DNA of 64,000 bases from Coprococcus sp. (GTDB lineage Bacteria; Bacillota; Clostridia; Lachnospirales; Lachnospiraceae), in contig JAEDGW010000002.1 of NCBI GenBank assembly GCA_016297325.1, forward strand, positions 1-64,000, read 5' to 3'. This document shows positions 26,735 to 35,872 of the stretch, piece by piece. The notes under the pieces are model-generated. The model was given only the letters and a program-made list of their open reading frames with translations, ran no database searches and was not told the origin of the DNA. The first letter of the stretch is position 1; every line of letters starts with the position of its first letter. The position numbers were made by a program, and so were the translations under genes.

Positions 26735-29700
26735 GTTTACTGTTGTGTCAAGACAGAATGAATATATAACTTTTTCCTTAACTTTTAGTCCTGTCAATTT
26801 TTCAAGGACATCTGCGTATTTTTCAAGCTGGACATGATACTTTGTGACCAGATCCTGCACATTCTTCACGGTGTCAGTCTTGTAGTCCATGAGCACTATC
26901 TCTCCGTCTTCTATAAAATACGCATCTATTATTCCCTGCACCACTATGGTCTCATCTCCGCAGTCACGGTATGCACTGTTTATCTCCCCGGGAGTCATCA
27001 TCATGTAAAACTGTCTCTCCCTGAAAAGCCTGCCAGAACTGTCTGCTGCAGCCATTCTCTGTCCGAGCTCACTCTGTATCATCTTGTGTATCTTTTCAGG
27101 GCGTATCCGATCCCTGTACACATCATCAAACAGCCCGAGCTCAAACACACGGAGGACATCCCTTTCCGCTCCGGAGACGTCTGTCTGGCCAAAATCAGCA
27201 AGCTCCATGATCTTGTGATATATAGTTCCTATCTCGTTGCCATGAACCACACGCTCTTCGCACATAAATGCGGGAACCGGAGCATTCTCCTTCCGCTTGT
27301 ACACCTTCTGCACGCTGTTTCCGGCGGATTCGATCTCCTCGCCCTGTGACTGGAGTCTCTTGATCTCAGTTATGGACATCTTGCTCCTAAGTCCGGAACT
27401 CTTATAGCCATACTCGTATTCTATACCCTCACGTATCTTGTCACACAGACTGGCATCCACACTGCTCTCAGTTTCAGATTTCTCTTTATCTTCTGTATAT
27501 ATTTCATTCTCAATCAAACTTTCATCAGATGTCTGGGCGTCCACATCATCCGGGATTCCGACAAAGCTGTCAGCCTTAACAGTGTCAATAACAACATATT
27601 CATCACATTCCGTGTAACAGAGAGCAGTATAGATCCACGCTGCATAACATCTGGCACTCATGACTGCTGCATAGTTCATTCTCTTACCAAGCACATAACT
27701 CCGGCAGTTCTCAGTGAATGAATCCATGTCCTTAATGCATGCCGTCATGTAAAGCTTCTCCTTTGCCCTTGTGAGCGCCACATACAGAATACGCATTTCT
27801 TCAGCATAAGTCTCCGATCTGATCGTGTCTGTCATGACCTTTCTGATAAAAGAATCACGTTTCACACGGGATTTTACATCGATCTGATTGCACGCCAGAT
27901 AATAGTCCTGATGGACGAGCACATTCTCCTTCATATCCATCTGGTTGAACTCTTTGCCAAGCCCTGCCACAAACACGATCGGGAATTCCAGCCCCTTACT
28001 CTTGTGCATGGTCATGACCCTGACAACATTCTCATTCTCACCCACCACGTCAGCCTCGGCAAAGTCCAGATCATTTGTCCTAAGCTCACTCACATAGCGG
28101 ATGAAGTTAAATACACCCTTGCTGTTCTTCTCAAAATCATCAGCCTTGCGCATGAGCATATCTATGTTCGCCTGCCTGCGTTTTCCCATAGGTCTGGCAC
28201 CTGCGAACCAGTAGTATCCAGTCTCATCCAGAACATACCTTATAATGTCGCTTATAGACATATAATTCTTGTTCTCCTTCAGATAGTCCAGCATGTTCAA
28301 AAATGCACCGAGCTTCTTTACAGCGGGGATATCCTCCCCCTCATGGCATTCCATATAATCCATGACCTTGTCGTACAGTCTCACATTGTAATCCTTTGCA
28401 TCCTTCTCATACTGAACTCTGTACTCACCCGCAATGCGCGCAAGTTCCTCCTCATTAAGTCCTGCAAGAGGCGACCGGAGAACCGCCGCAAGATCTATAT
28501 CAACATAGCTGTTGTCGACAATGGACAACATGCTTACAAGAACACTTATCTCGGCAGCATCAAAATATCCCTTCTCGCTCTCTATATAAAGAGGCACTCC
28601 GACAGCCTCAAACACCTTCTCATAATCTGACGACGCAGAGGAAACACTTCTGAGCAACACAACTATATCCCTGTACTCGGCTTTTCTCTTCCCGCCGTCC
28701 ACAAAAACAGGCTCCGGGCCATCGACGATCTGTTTTATCTTGCCGGCTATGTACTCAGCTTCAACCTCAGTCTTTGTCACATCTGTATATGGATCCACTT
28801 CACTCATATTGTTGTCTATAAGTATGAGTTCTGACTTAGGTCCCTGATACACATCAGCAGGCTCAATCATGACATCCCCAGAGATTGCATATCTTGAATT
28901 GAGCTGCGCCGCTGCGTCATATTCTATATCCCCGATCTCACGCCTCATGACCTGTGAGAATATAGAGTTCACGGTCTTTAACACATTTATCTCACTTCGG
29001 AAATTTCTGGACAGAAGTATGCAGTTTCCAACGGCATCCGCCTTTGCCTCCTCGTCATCCGCAAGTCTTACATAAGTGTCATATTTGCCTATGAACAGAT
29101 CTGGTCTTGCCATCCTGAATTTGTAGATACTCTGCTTCATGTCTCCCACCATGAACATATTGTTGATGTTCTCTCCATGGCCGGCCACACTTCCGAGTAT
29201 ATATTCCTGTATAAAGTTGCTGTCCTGATACTCATCTATAAGTATCTCCCTGTATCTTGCAGCCACCTCACGCCCAATCTCAGATGGCACAGGCCTGCCA
29301 TCCTTCACGCCATCGCAGAGTATTCGATACGCAAACTCCTCTATATCATGGAACTCGAAGAGATTCTTCTCCATCTTCACCTTCATAAGCTCATCCATAT
29401 AAAGCTCAGTCAGGTCGAGCACAGCGGTAAGTGTAGGCGCCATCATCTTCATCTGGCTTATTATGTCGTCCACGTCTACAGAATAGGCTATGATATCATT
29501 TATCATCTTCTTGTAGACTTCACGCCTTGCCTTGATCATATCGCGTTTGTCCGGATCTGCGTCAGCGCCGGTAGTCACCAGCCTGTCAAATGCGTAACAT
29601 ATGCTCTGTCCGTCCGCATTCTTCTCCATCTTCTGCCCCGCAGGCCTGATAGATGCGCTGTATATGTCGCAGAGCACAAAGAGATCTCCCTTTTTCGGGT

Positions 29701-30604
29701 CAGACAAGCCACCGCAGCTATTAACCATATCCTGTATCATCAGTACATCCTGATCTATCCTGAGGCCATACGCCGCAAGGCCGTAACTTTCTGTGGCATA
29801 TTTCTGGCACTCCTTTGCCATATCCAGTGCAGCGCAGAGCATGCTGTGAACCCGCCCTGCAAATGCTGCGACCATCGGCATCTTCATAACCGCCTTGCGT
29901 TTTTCCTGAACCGAAGCGTCATGATCCACTCCCAGAGTCAGAGCGTGTCTGGCATTTTCTATCCACTGGTGCGGATCCGGATAACTGGATATAGCACCCA
30001 TTATCTTTTCTATGATATCTGTAATGGCTCCATCCTTCTCCTTTGAGGCAAATGTCTTCACCAGGTGCAGAAATCCAGGCACAAGATTCTCGTCCTCATA
30101 GCACATCTCCATGACCTGATCGCAGACATCCTTTCGGATGATCTTCATCTCAGTGGCATCCCCTATGTCAAATGCCGAGTCGAGCTGAACCTTTGCAAAA
30201 TATTCCTTGACTATCCGAAGACAGAAACTGTCTATCGTACATATCTCGGCATGATTGATGAGCGTCATCTGACGGATCAGATGCTCATCGCTCCTGTTAT
30301 CCTTCTGCAGCATGTCTATCTTCTTCTGCAGCTCCCTGCCAACTTTCTCTTTCATCTGGGCTGCCGCCGCATTGGTAAATGTAACAACAAGGAGTTCATC
30401 CACATCCACCGGCTCATAGCCTTCTATCCGTTCTCCTCTGGCGTCAAAACCTGACACCATCTGAATGATCCTCTCAACAAGCACAGCCGTCTTTCCGGAG
30501 CCAGCCGCAGCCGCAACCAGAAGATTGCCCTTTCTGGTGTCTATGACATGAGCCTGCTGGGGCGTCCACTTTATTTCATTTTCTACTTTCTGCTCACTGC
30601 CCAT
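26729..30604 (-). CDS. addA: ATP-dependent helicase/nuclease subunit A
   Basis: Helicase and 5'- or 3'-strand nuclease subunit of AddAB, the RecBCD counterpart that resects double-strand breaks. Starting at MGSEQKV the protein has 1291 residues. It has the UvrD-type Walker A AAAGSGKTAVLVERI, DEYQDSNFIQEYIL (Walker B), MVGDMKQSIYKFRMARPDLF, VMTMHKSKGLEFPIVFVAGL, VALTRAKEKLYM, and a C-terminal RecB-family nuclease with VLMDYKTDTV. A 17-codon longer frame exists, but AAGGAG precedes this ATG and it lies four bases after the addB stop. An acidic, probably disordered linker near 1060-1090 separates helicase and nuclease halves. Confidence 0.96.
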   Translation of the reverse strand: MGSEQKVENEIKWTPQQAHVIDTRKGNLLVAAAAGSGKTAVLVERIIQMVSGFDARGERIEGYEPVDVDELLVVTFTNAAAAQMKEKVGRELQKKIDMLQKDNRSDEHLIRQMTLINHAEICTIDSFCLRIVKEYFAKVQLDSAFDIGDATEMKIIRKDVCDQVMEMCYEDENLVPGFLHLVKTFASKEKDGAITDIIEKIMGAISSYPDPHQWIENARHALTLGVDHDASVQEKRKAVMKMPMVAAFAGRVHSMLCAALDMAKECQKYATESYGLAAYGLRIDQDVLMIQDMVNSCGGLSDPKKGDLFVLCDIYSASIRPAGQKMEKNADGQSICYAFDRLVTTGADADPDKRDMIKARREVYKKMINDIIAYSVDVDDIISQMKMMAPTLTAVLDLTELYMDELMKVKMEKNLFEFHDIEEFAYRILCDGVKDGRPVPSEIGREVAARYREILIDEYQDSNFIQEYILGSVAGHGENINNMFMVGDMKQSIYKFRMARPDLFIGKYDTYVRLADDEEAKADAVGNCILLSRNFRSEINVLKTVNSIFSQVMRREIGDIEYDAAAQLNSRYAISGDVMIEPADVYQGPKSELILIDNNMSEVDPYTDVTKTEVEAEYIAGKIKQIVDGPEPVFVDGGKRKAEYRDIVVLLRSVSSASSDYEKVFEAVGVPLYIESEKGYFDAAEISVLVSMLSIVDNSYVDIDLAAVLRSPLAGLNEEELARIAGEYRVQYEKDAKDYNVRLYDKVMDYMECHEGEDIPAVKKLGAFLNMLDYLKENKNYMSISDIIRYVLDETGYYWFAGARPMGKRRQANIDMLMRKADDFEKNSKGVFNFIRYVSELRTNDLDFAEADVVGENENVVRVMTMHKSKGLEFPIVFVAGLGKEFNQMDMKENVLVHQDYYLACNQIDVKSRVKRDSFIRKVMTDTIRSETYAEEMRILYVALTRAKEKLYMTACIKDMDSFTENCRSYVLGKRMNYAAVMSARCYAAWIYTALCYTECDEYVVIDTVKADSFVGIPDDVDAQTSDESLIENEIYTEDKEKSETESSVDASLCDKIREGIEYEYGYKSSGLRSKMSITEIKRLQSQGEEIESAGNSVQKVYKRKENAPVPAFMCEERVVHGNEIGTIYHKIMELADFGQTDVSGAERDVLRVFELGLFDDVYRDRIRPEKIHKMIQSELGQRMAAADSSGRLFRERQFYMMMTPGEINSAYRDCGDETIVVQGIIDAYFIEDGEIVLMDYKTDTVKNVQDLVTKYHVQLEKYADVLEKLTGLKVKEKVIYSFCLDTTVNL

Positions 30605-30608
30605 ATCA

Positions 30609-33600
30609 TCAACTCTCCTTTCCCGCATCTTCTGCTGTCTGGCCCTCATCACCTGATTCTGTCTTTATCTCCATTCCAAGCTGCGCCGCCCTGACTTTAA
30701 GCTTCTCAGCACCGCTCTCTATATCCCTCAGTGTCTCCTCAGCATCTGCCAGTTTTTCCGCGGCAAGCTCCAGATCATCTCTCATCTTCTGTGTAGCCTT
30801 ATCACCCCGGTCATCCACTTTCTTTTGCGCCGTATCATACTTCTTTCTGGCACCGTCATACTTCTTCTTGACCTTTTTTATCTCATCACCCAAACTCTTC
30901 ATAGCCTTTGATATCTGTTCTATCTCATCAGACTTCTCATGATAGGCATCCTGCTCTTCGCTGTATATACGGGAATATCTGTTGCCTGAATATTTATCAT
31001 CAAATGCGCACACACCCTTAAATCCGCAATACTTACATGCATTCACATCGCCCTGTCTGACAGGATTTATGTCTATCTGTCCCTTAGATATCCCGCCGCC
31101 AAGTCTTTCTATGTTCCTTCTGTTTGCCTCCATCAGATCCATGATGAGTGTCTCCTGAAGCCTCTGGGCAGTCTTTACCGTGGCCATATTTCTATCCATG
31201 ACTGACACTGTTTTCTGGCTGTCACTTACTATTCCTGAGTACCTTGATTCGCTTAACAATGCTCTCTCAAACGCGTCCACAACGACATTTCCAAACTGCA
31301 CGTTCTCTTCAGTCTCAAATCCGGATTCCTGCTCGTTGTATCTGACCTTATCTCCAAGTCCAGTGACATCTGCCACAGGATCGGCAAATGTATAATAGAG
31401 AAGTCCGCCGACATGGACCCTGCCAACTACATCCCCATGCTTCTTAAGCCGTCTCTTTTCCAGCTCATATGCTATGGCACCGTATGTCACAAGCTGCATC
31501 TGAAGACCTCCAAGCACCTTGTCTATATCTATTACCTTATCCGAGGATTTGTAATCGACTATCCTGAAATATGCCTCGCCATCACCGCTGTACTCATCTA
31601 TTCTGTCTATCACACCGTTAAGGCTCATCGTAAGGCCATTTGAAAGACCAAACACATAATCATCTATTCCATCCTTTGCAGTGTTGAAACGTCTCTCAAA
31701 ATTGTCCGGATGCATCTCACCGCACATTATAAAAGTTCTGAGAGTCCTGGTCGTCCTGACAGCGATATCGGCAAGCAGTTCTCGCATATATCCTGATCTG
31801 GAACTGTCCTCAAAGAAAGCCTGTGCCTCCTCGGCGGCAGAGCTGTCCGCAAACTCCACGGTCTTTTCCATAAGCTCATCATCATCTATGTGCACCCAGT
31901 CATTCTCCCTGAATGTCTTCACGTAATTGAACACCTTCTCCATGGTGCTGTGGAGTATATTTCCCACATTTGCCGCATTGATCTGATAAGTCTCCCGCTC
32001 GGTAAGTCCCAGACCATAGGTCAGGAAATATTTGAACTGGCACTCGGCATATCTCTCAAGTCTTGACACGCTGAGGGCAAGGTTGTCACCGTAGATCATC
32101 TTCACCACATCAGCGGGCAGTTTCATGGCCGAGTTGGTAAATGAACGGCCAGCCGCTATGGCGTCTATCTGCCTGCCACACCCCATATCCAGGAGCATCC
32201 TGCTGACAAGCTTCCATGTATCATCGCTGTCATCTTTTTCCGATCGATCTATCACATACTTCAGGGCAGAGTTCACCGTCTCAGGGATCTGGGCATCCGC
32301 ATCATAATCCTGCGTAGCGATATCCGGGAATATCCCCCTCACCCTGTCCACAAGGTATGAAGGCTTGGACTCTCTGAAGTCCTCACTCATCTTCCTGTAC
32401 ACGATATATAGCTGATCCGAAGGCTTGGTCATGATCGTATATATATAGAACTGCTCCGTGTAAGCATTTGTCCTGTCAGAAGGAGCCAGGGTGACTCCGC
32501 ACTCCTCAAGGCGCTGTCTATCCGCCCCTGAAAGTATCTTGCCTTTCTTTGCAGGCTTCGGTATGATTCCTTCATTTACCCCGGTGAAGAATACGACCTT
32601 CACATGGTTGAGCCTCGATCTGGTCATATCGCCCACAACAACCCTGTCCACAGTTGGCGGAACGATTCCGATCTTCATATCTGTGATTCCTGTATCAAGT
32701 ATGCCTGCATATTCACGGACAGTCAGCTTCTCATCGCCAAGTATAGTCACCATCTTGTCCATGAGGGTGATCATCTTGTCAAATATCTGACCGTAGGCAT
32801 CACCCTCGTCAAATCTCTCCTCACCGTACAGCAGCTCCTTGCGCTTTTCCAGCTTGTCCCACACGCCAAGCTCCATGAGGAAATGATATAACGACTCCGT
32901 ATAAGTGCGCACCGTATTCTTGGAAGCAGGACTTGTCGGTCTGAACACATCTATATACTCTGTTCCAAATATATCCATGATCTGTGATCTTATGGAATTC
33001 ATATCTGCCGCATAGGCTGGATCCTTCTCATCGGTTATCTCCTTCTGCCAGCCCTTAAGGCCTCTGAGATTGCGCTTTAGAGCATAGTTTTCCATGCGTT
33101 CCATATCGTCACGGTCAACATCTGTCATACCGGATTTCAAAAGCCTGAACACACTGTCAAATGAGAAATTGTCCGACATGACAGCAAGGAAAGCCCTGAC
33201 GGTGTCTGAACATGGATCACCGGCAAGCGCAGCATTTTCATCTATGAACACAGGTATCCTGTACTCATCCATGGCCTGTCTGTAATAGCCCGCCACATCG
33301 CTCAGGTCTCCTGCCACAACTGCGATATCTTTATATCTATATCCGTGATTTCTGACGAGATCCCTTATCTTTGAAGCTGTGAACATTGCCTCATTCTTTG
33401 CCCTGTCCGTGGATATGAGCTGTATGTTTTCCGTGATCCCATTTCTTTTTCCATGTGGATATCTGAACAGATTTTTCTCAAGCTCCGCCAGCTCGGAATT
33501 TGCCCTGAAACGGTATGGAACCTCGCCGCTGCACATGACCACATTCTCAAGTATATCAACGTGCTCCTCCTGCGCTGCCTTGCACAGATCAATCATAGTT

Positions 33601-34358
33601 TCCTTTGTAAGTCTGAACAGCTCATACTCCTTTGGTCTTGCAAGACTTATCTGATCCGGAGCTATGTCAAATACAAATGTGATACTTCTGACATGACCCA
33701 TCATCTTCCTTATCAGGTTCATCTGGACAGGTGTGAAACCTGTAAATCCATCAAAATACAGATGGCTGTCCGCAAGGATCTTTGACCTGTCAAGATTGTC
33801 CGCCAAGAGCTCAGTGAGCTGCTCCGCCACTATATAGTTGTCCTGCGAATTGTACTCCTCAAATTTCTCGTATATGAGGCGGACATCGTGAAGCTTTCTG
33901 TAAGTCGGAGAATCCTTGTCCATCAGCTCCATGGCCTGGTCAATGTCAGTTCTGTCAACCGCATACTGGAACAGCTCCGACATCATGGACTTCATCTCAT
34001 CCACAAATCCAAGCTTGTTCATATAGCTTCCGTAGACAAGCAGTTCATCCTTCTGCTCCATCAGTATCTTCTTGATGAGCATGCTTTTTCCGAAATCCTC
34101 AAGCACTTGTCCGGGATTCACCGACAGTTCATCGAACACCCGGTACGCAAGCCGGTTCAGTCCTATGGCATCTATGTTCATGGTTCCATGGCGTGGATGC
34201 CTTGTCACTATATCTCTCTGGGCTTCCATGGTGAACTGCTCCGGCACAACATAAAAATAATTCAACGTATCGCATGCCATGGACTCCCTAATGAGTGTGT
34301 CCAGAACATATTCCGTCTTACCCGACCCGGCTGCACCGAGCACAAACTGTATCGACAT
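30609..34358 (-). CDS. addB: ATP-dependent nuclease subunit B with C-terminal coiled-coil extension
   Basis: Second nuclease subunit of AddAB, responsible for the opposite strand. It has an N-terminal P-loop GAAGSGKTEYVL, an inactivated-helicase body, the nuclease motif RIVDYKSSDK, and the iron-sulphur ligands: one cysteine near 771 (YAECQFKYF) and three near 1108-1118 (NACKYCGFKGVCAF), matching the spacing in Bacillus AddB. After these, where AddB normally ends, a further 120 or so residues rich in K, E and D form a predicted coiled coil. The start at MSIQFVL is used because AGGAG is eight bases upstream; the TTG two codons earlier is too close. addB precedes addA as in Bacillus. Confidence 0.95.
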   Translation of the reverse strand: MSIQFVLGAAGSGKTEYVLDTLIRESMACDTLNYFYVVPEQFTMEAQRDIVTRHPRHGTMNIDAIGLNRLAYRVFDELSVNPGQVLEDFGKSMLIKKILMEQKDELLVYGSYMNKLGFVDEMKSMMSELFQYAVDRTDIDQAMELMDKDSPTYRKLHDVRLIYEKFEEYNSQDNYIVAEQLTELLADNLDRSKILADSHLYFDGFTGFTPVQMNLIRKMMGHVRSITFVFDIAPDQISLARPKEYELFRLTKETMIDLCKAAQEEHVDILENVVMCSGEVPYRFRANSELAELEKNLFRYPHGKRNGITENIQLISTDRAKNEAMFTASKIRDLVRNHGYRYKDIAVVAGDLSDVAGYYRQAMDEYRIPVFIDENAALAGDPCSDTVRAFLAVMSDNFSFDSVFRLLKSGMTDVDRDDMERMENYALKRNLRGLKGWQKEITDEKDPAYAADMNSIRSQIMDIFGTEYIDVFRPTSPASKNTVRTYTESLYHFLMELGVWDKLEKRKELLYGEERFDEGDAYGQIFDKMITLMDKMVTILGDEKLTVREYAGILDTGITDMKIGIVPPTVDRVVVGDMTRSRLNHVKVVFFTGVNEGIIPKPAKKGKILSGADRQRLEECGVTLAPSDRTNAYTEQFYIYTIMTKPSDQLYIVYRKMSEDFRESKPSYLVDRVRGIFPDIATQDYDADAQIPETVNSALKYVIDRSEKDDSDDTWKLVSRMLLDMGCGRQIDAIAAGRSFTNSAMKLPADVVKMIYGDNLALSVSRLERYAECQFKYFLTYGLGLTERETYQINAANVGNILHSTMEKVFNYVKTFRENDWVHIDDDELMEKTVEFADSSAAEEAQAFFEDSSRSGYMRELLADIAVRTTRTLRTFIMCGEMHPDNFERRFNTAKDGIDDYVFGLSNGLTMSLNGVIDRIDEYSGDGEAYFRIVDYKSSDKVIDIDKVLGGLQMQLVTYGAIAYELEKRRLKKHGDVVGRVHVGGLLYYTFADPVADVTGLGDKVRYNEQESGFETEENVQFGNVVVDAFERALLSESRYSGIVSDSQKTVSVMDRNMATVKTAQRLQETLIMDLMEANRRNIERLGGGISKGQIDINPVRQGDVNACKYCGFKGVCAFDDKYSGNRYSRIYSEEQDAYHEKSDEIEQISKAMKSLGDEIKKVKKKYDGARKKYDTAQKKVDDRGDKATQKMRDDLELAAEKLADAEETLRDIESGAEKLKVRAAQLGMEIKTESGDEGQTAEDAGKES

Positions 34359-34477
34359 ACGCAAATCTCCTCTCTGCTAAACTTCAAATAAAACCGCATA
34401 GTTTATCACATACCTAACGTCATAAAATCTGATGCCCCTGAATAGAATGTATAAATAAAAAGCAGGGAGATCAAACT

Positions 34478-34954
34478 ATGTCATCAACAAAATTAATAGT
34501 GTTAAAGTCAAAAGAACTGATCTATACAGCAATCCTTCTCGCACTTATCATCGTGTTTGTGATCATAATGATCAACATGTTCAAGGACAAAGATGATGCC
34601 AATAGTTCCGGTAAAAGTGTCCAGACTTCTGCACAGACCGATCCTTCTGACAAAGTCTCCGAGATCCGATATACCCCGGGAACATACACATCACCTCTGG
34701 TCCTCGGTGACAACACTTTATCTGTGATGGTCACTGTGGACGAAAACTATATCACCGACGTGTCATTCAAACAGGTAGATGAAGCTGTAACAACCATGTA
34801 CCCACTCCTTGAATCATCACTTGAGGACATCAACACACAGCTTCACTACATATCATCCGTAGACGATATCACTCCTTCAGGAGACAACACCTACACCACC
34901 AGACTCATAGTCGATTCCATAAGAAATGCCCTGACAGATGCAGTTGTCAACTGA
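34478..34954 (+). CDS. small membrane-anchored extracytoplasmic protein of unknown function
   Basis: A 158-residue protein with one N-terminal helix (about 14-33, IYTAILLALIIVFVIIMINM), a short serine/threonine-rich linker and an external domain of about 105 residues. The external part (YTPGTYTSPLVLGDNTLSV at its start, ending DSIRNALTDA) resembles the fold pattern of FMN-binding-domain proteins seen in clostridial surface proteins, but the flavin-attachment threonine motif is not evident, so no function is claimed. It is divergent from addB, has GGGAG nine bases before the ATG, and is followed by a strong terminator. Confidence 0.85.
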   Translation: MSSTKLIVLKSKELIYTAILLALIIVFVIIMINMFKDKDDANSSGKSVQTSAQTDPSDKVSEIRYTPGTYTSPLVLGDNTLSVMVTVDENYITDVSFKQVDEAVTTMYPLLESSLEDINTQLHYISSVDDITPSGDNTYTTRLIVDSIRNALTDAVVN

Positions 34955-34970
34955 CAAAACTCCTCTATCC

Positions 34971-35028
34971 AAAAAGGACAGATATGTATGTAACGCATTT
35001 ATAATACATACGTATCTGTCCTTTTTTT
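34971..35028. terminator. strong terminator, probably bidirectional
   Basis: Arms AAAAAGGACAGATA (34971-34984) and TATCTGTCCTTTTT (35013-35026) pair perfectly, extended inward by GTATG/CATAC after one wobble. A run of seven T follows on the plus strand; on the minus strand the stem ends in five T. It can serve the gene ending at 34954 and the minus-strand gene ending at 35088. Confidence 0.88.
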
Positions 35029-35087
35029 CTGCGCCACTGCAGTATCACGTTTTTCATCCTGCATCAGCCCTGTAAACGCCGCTGATC

Positions 35088-35777
35088 CTAGTGCTTTGGC
35101 ACCACGTTGTCCTTATCCTTGAAAATGCTCTCAGCAGGCACATATCCTCTCACTCTTGACACAGGATATATGTTGCTGTGGCATCCTATGACCGTTCCCG
35201 GATTCAGCACACTGTTGCATCCAACTTCAACATTGTCGCCAAGCATAGCACCGAATTTCTTAAGTCCCGTTGCAATGTCAAATGTCTTTCCGCATGACAT
35301 TCCTTTCACATGAACAAGAGTCTTGTCCGACTTAACATTTGATGTGATGCTGCCAGCTCCCATATGGGACTTGAATCCCAGGATCGAATCTCCAACATAG
35401 TTGTAATGTGGAACCTGCACATTGTTGAATATGATGACATTCTTAAGCTCTGTGGAATTACCGATCACACAGTTCTCGCCCACCAGGACGCTGCCTCTGA
35501 TGAACGCACCAGGGCGCACCTCAGTACCTGCGCATATGACTGTCGGACCAAGTATGGTTGCTGTAGGATATACCTTGCAGCTCTTGTGGATCCACACATT
35601 CTCATCAACCTCGTTATATTCATCCATGTCAAGACTCCTGCCAAGCTCCAGCACAAAATCCTTGATAAGAGGTAGCGCCTCCCATGGATATGTAAGCTTT
35701 TCAAGCATTGGCTTTGCCATAGTCTGATTCAGAGTGTAAAGTTCCTTTATTGTTACAACTGACTGTATATCTTCCAT
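35088..35777 (-). CDS. left-handed beta-helix (hexapeptide repeat) nucleotidyl/acyltransferase-like protein
   Basis: A 229-residue protein whose middle and C-terminal parts are hexapeptide repeats (VYPTATILGPTVICAGTEVR, GSVLVGENCVIGNSTELKN, LGDNVEVGCNSVLNPGTVIG). This is the beta-helix of GlmU-type sugar nucleotide enzymes, but the N-terminal uridylyltransferase domain is absent and replaced by about 55 residues of helix. It is annotated in related bacteria as UDP-N-acetylglucosamine pyrophosphorylase-like; the true substrate is unknown. The start at MEDIQSV is chosen since GAGGAG is seven bases upstream, while the ATG five codons earlier overlaps that site. Confidence 0.85.
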   Translation of the reverse strand: MEDIQSVVTIKELYTLNQTMAKPMLEKLTYPWEALPLIKDFVLELGRSLDMDEYNEVDENVWIHKSCKVYPTATILGPTVICAGTEVRPGAFIRGSVLVGENCVIGNSTELKNVIIFNNVQVPHYNYVGDSILGFKSHMGAGSITSNVKSDKTLVHVKGMSCGKTFDIATGLKKFGAMLGDNVEVGCNSVLNPGTVIGCHSNIYPVSRVRGYVPAESIFKDKDNVVPKH

Positions 35778-35872
35778 AATAATTCTCCTCATATAAATTT
35801 GATAGTAACCTTGAGTTACACCTCACGCACTTTCACTTACTATGTTATACACCTTTATTTCATTATGCGCAA

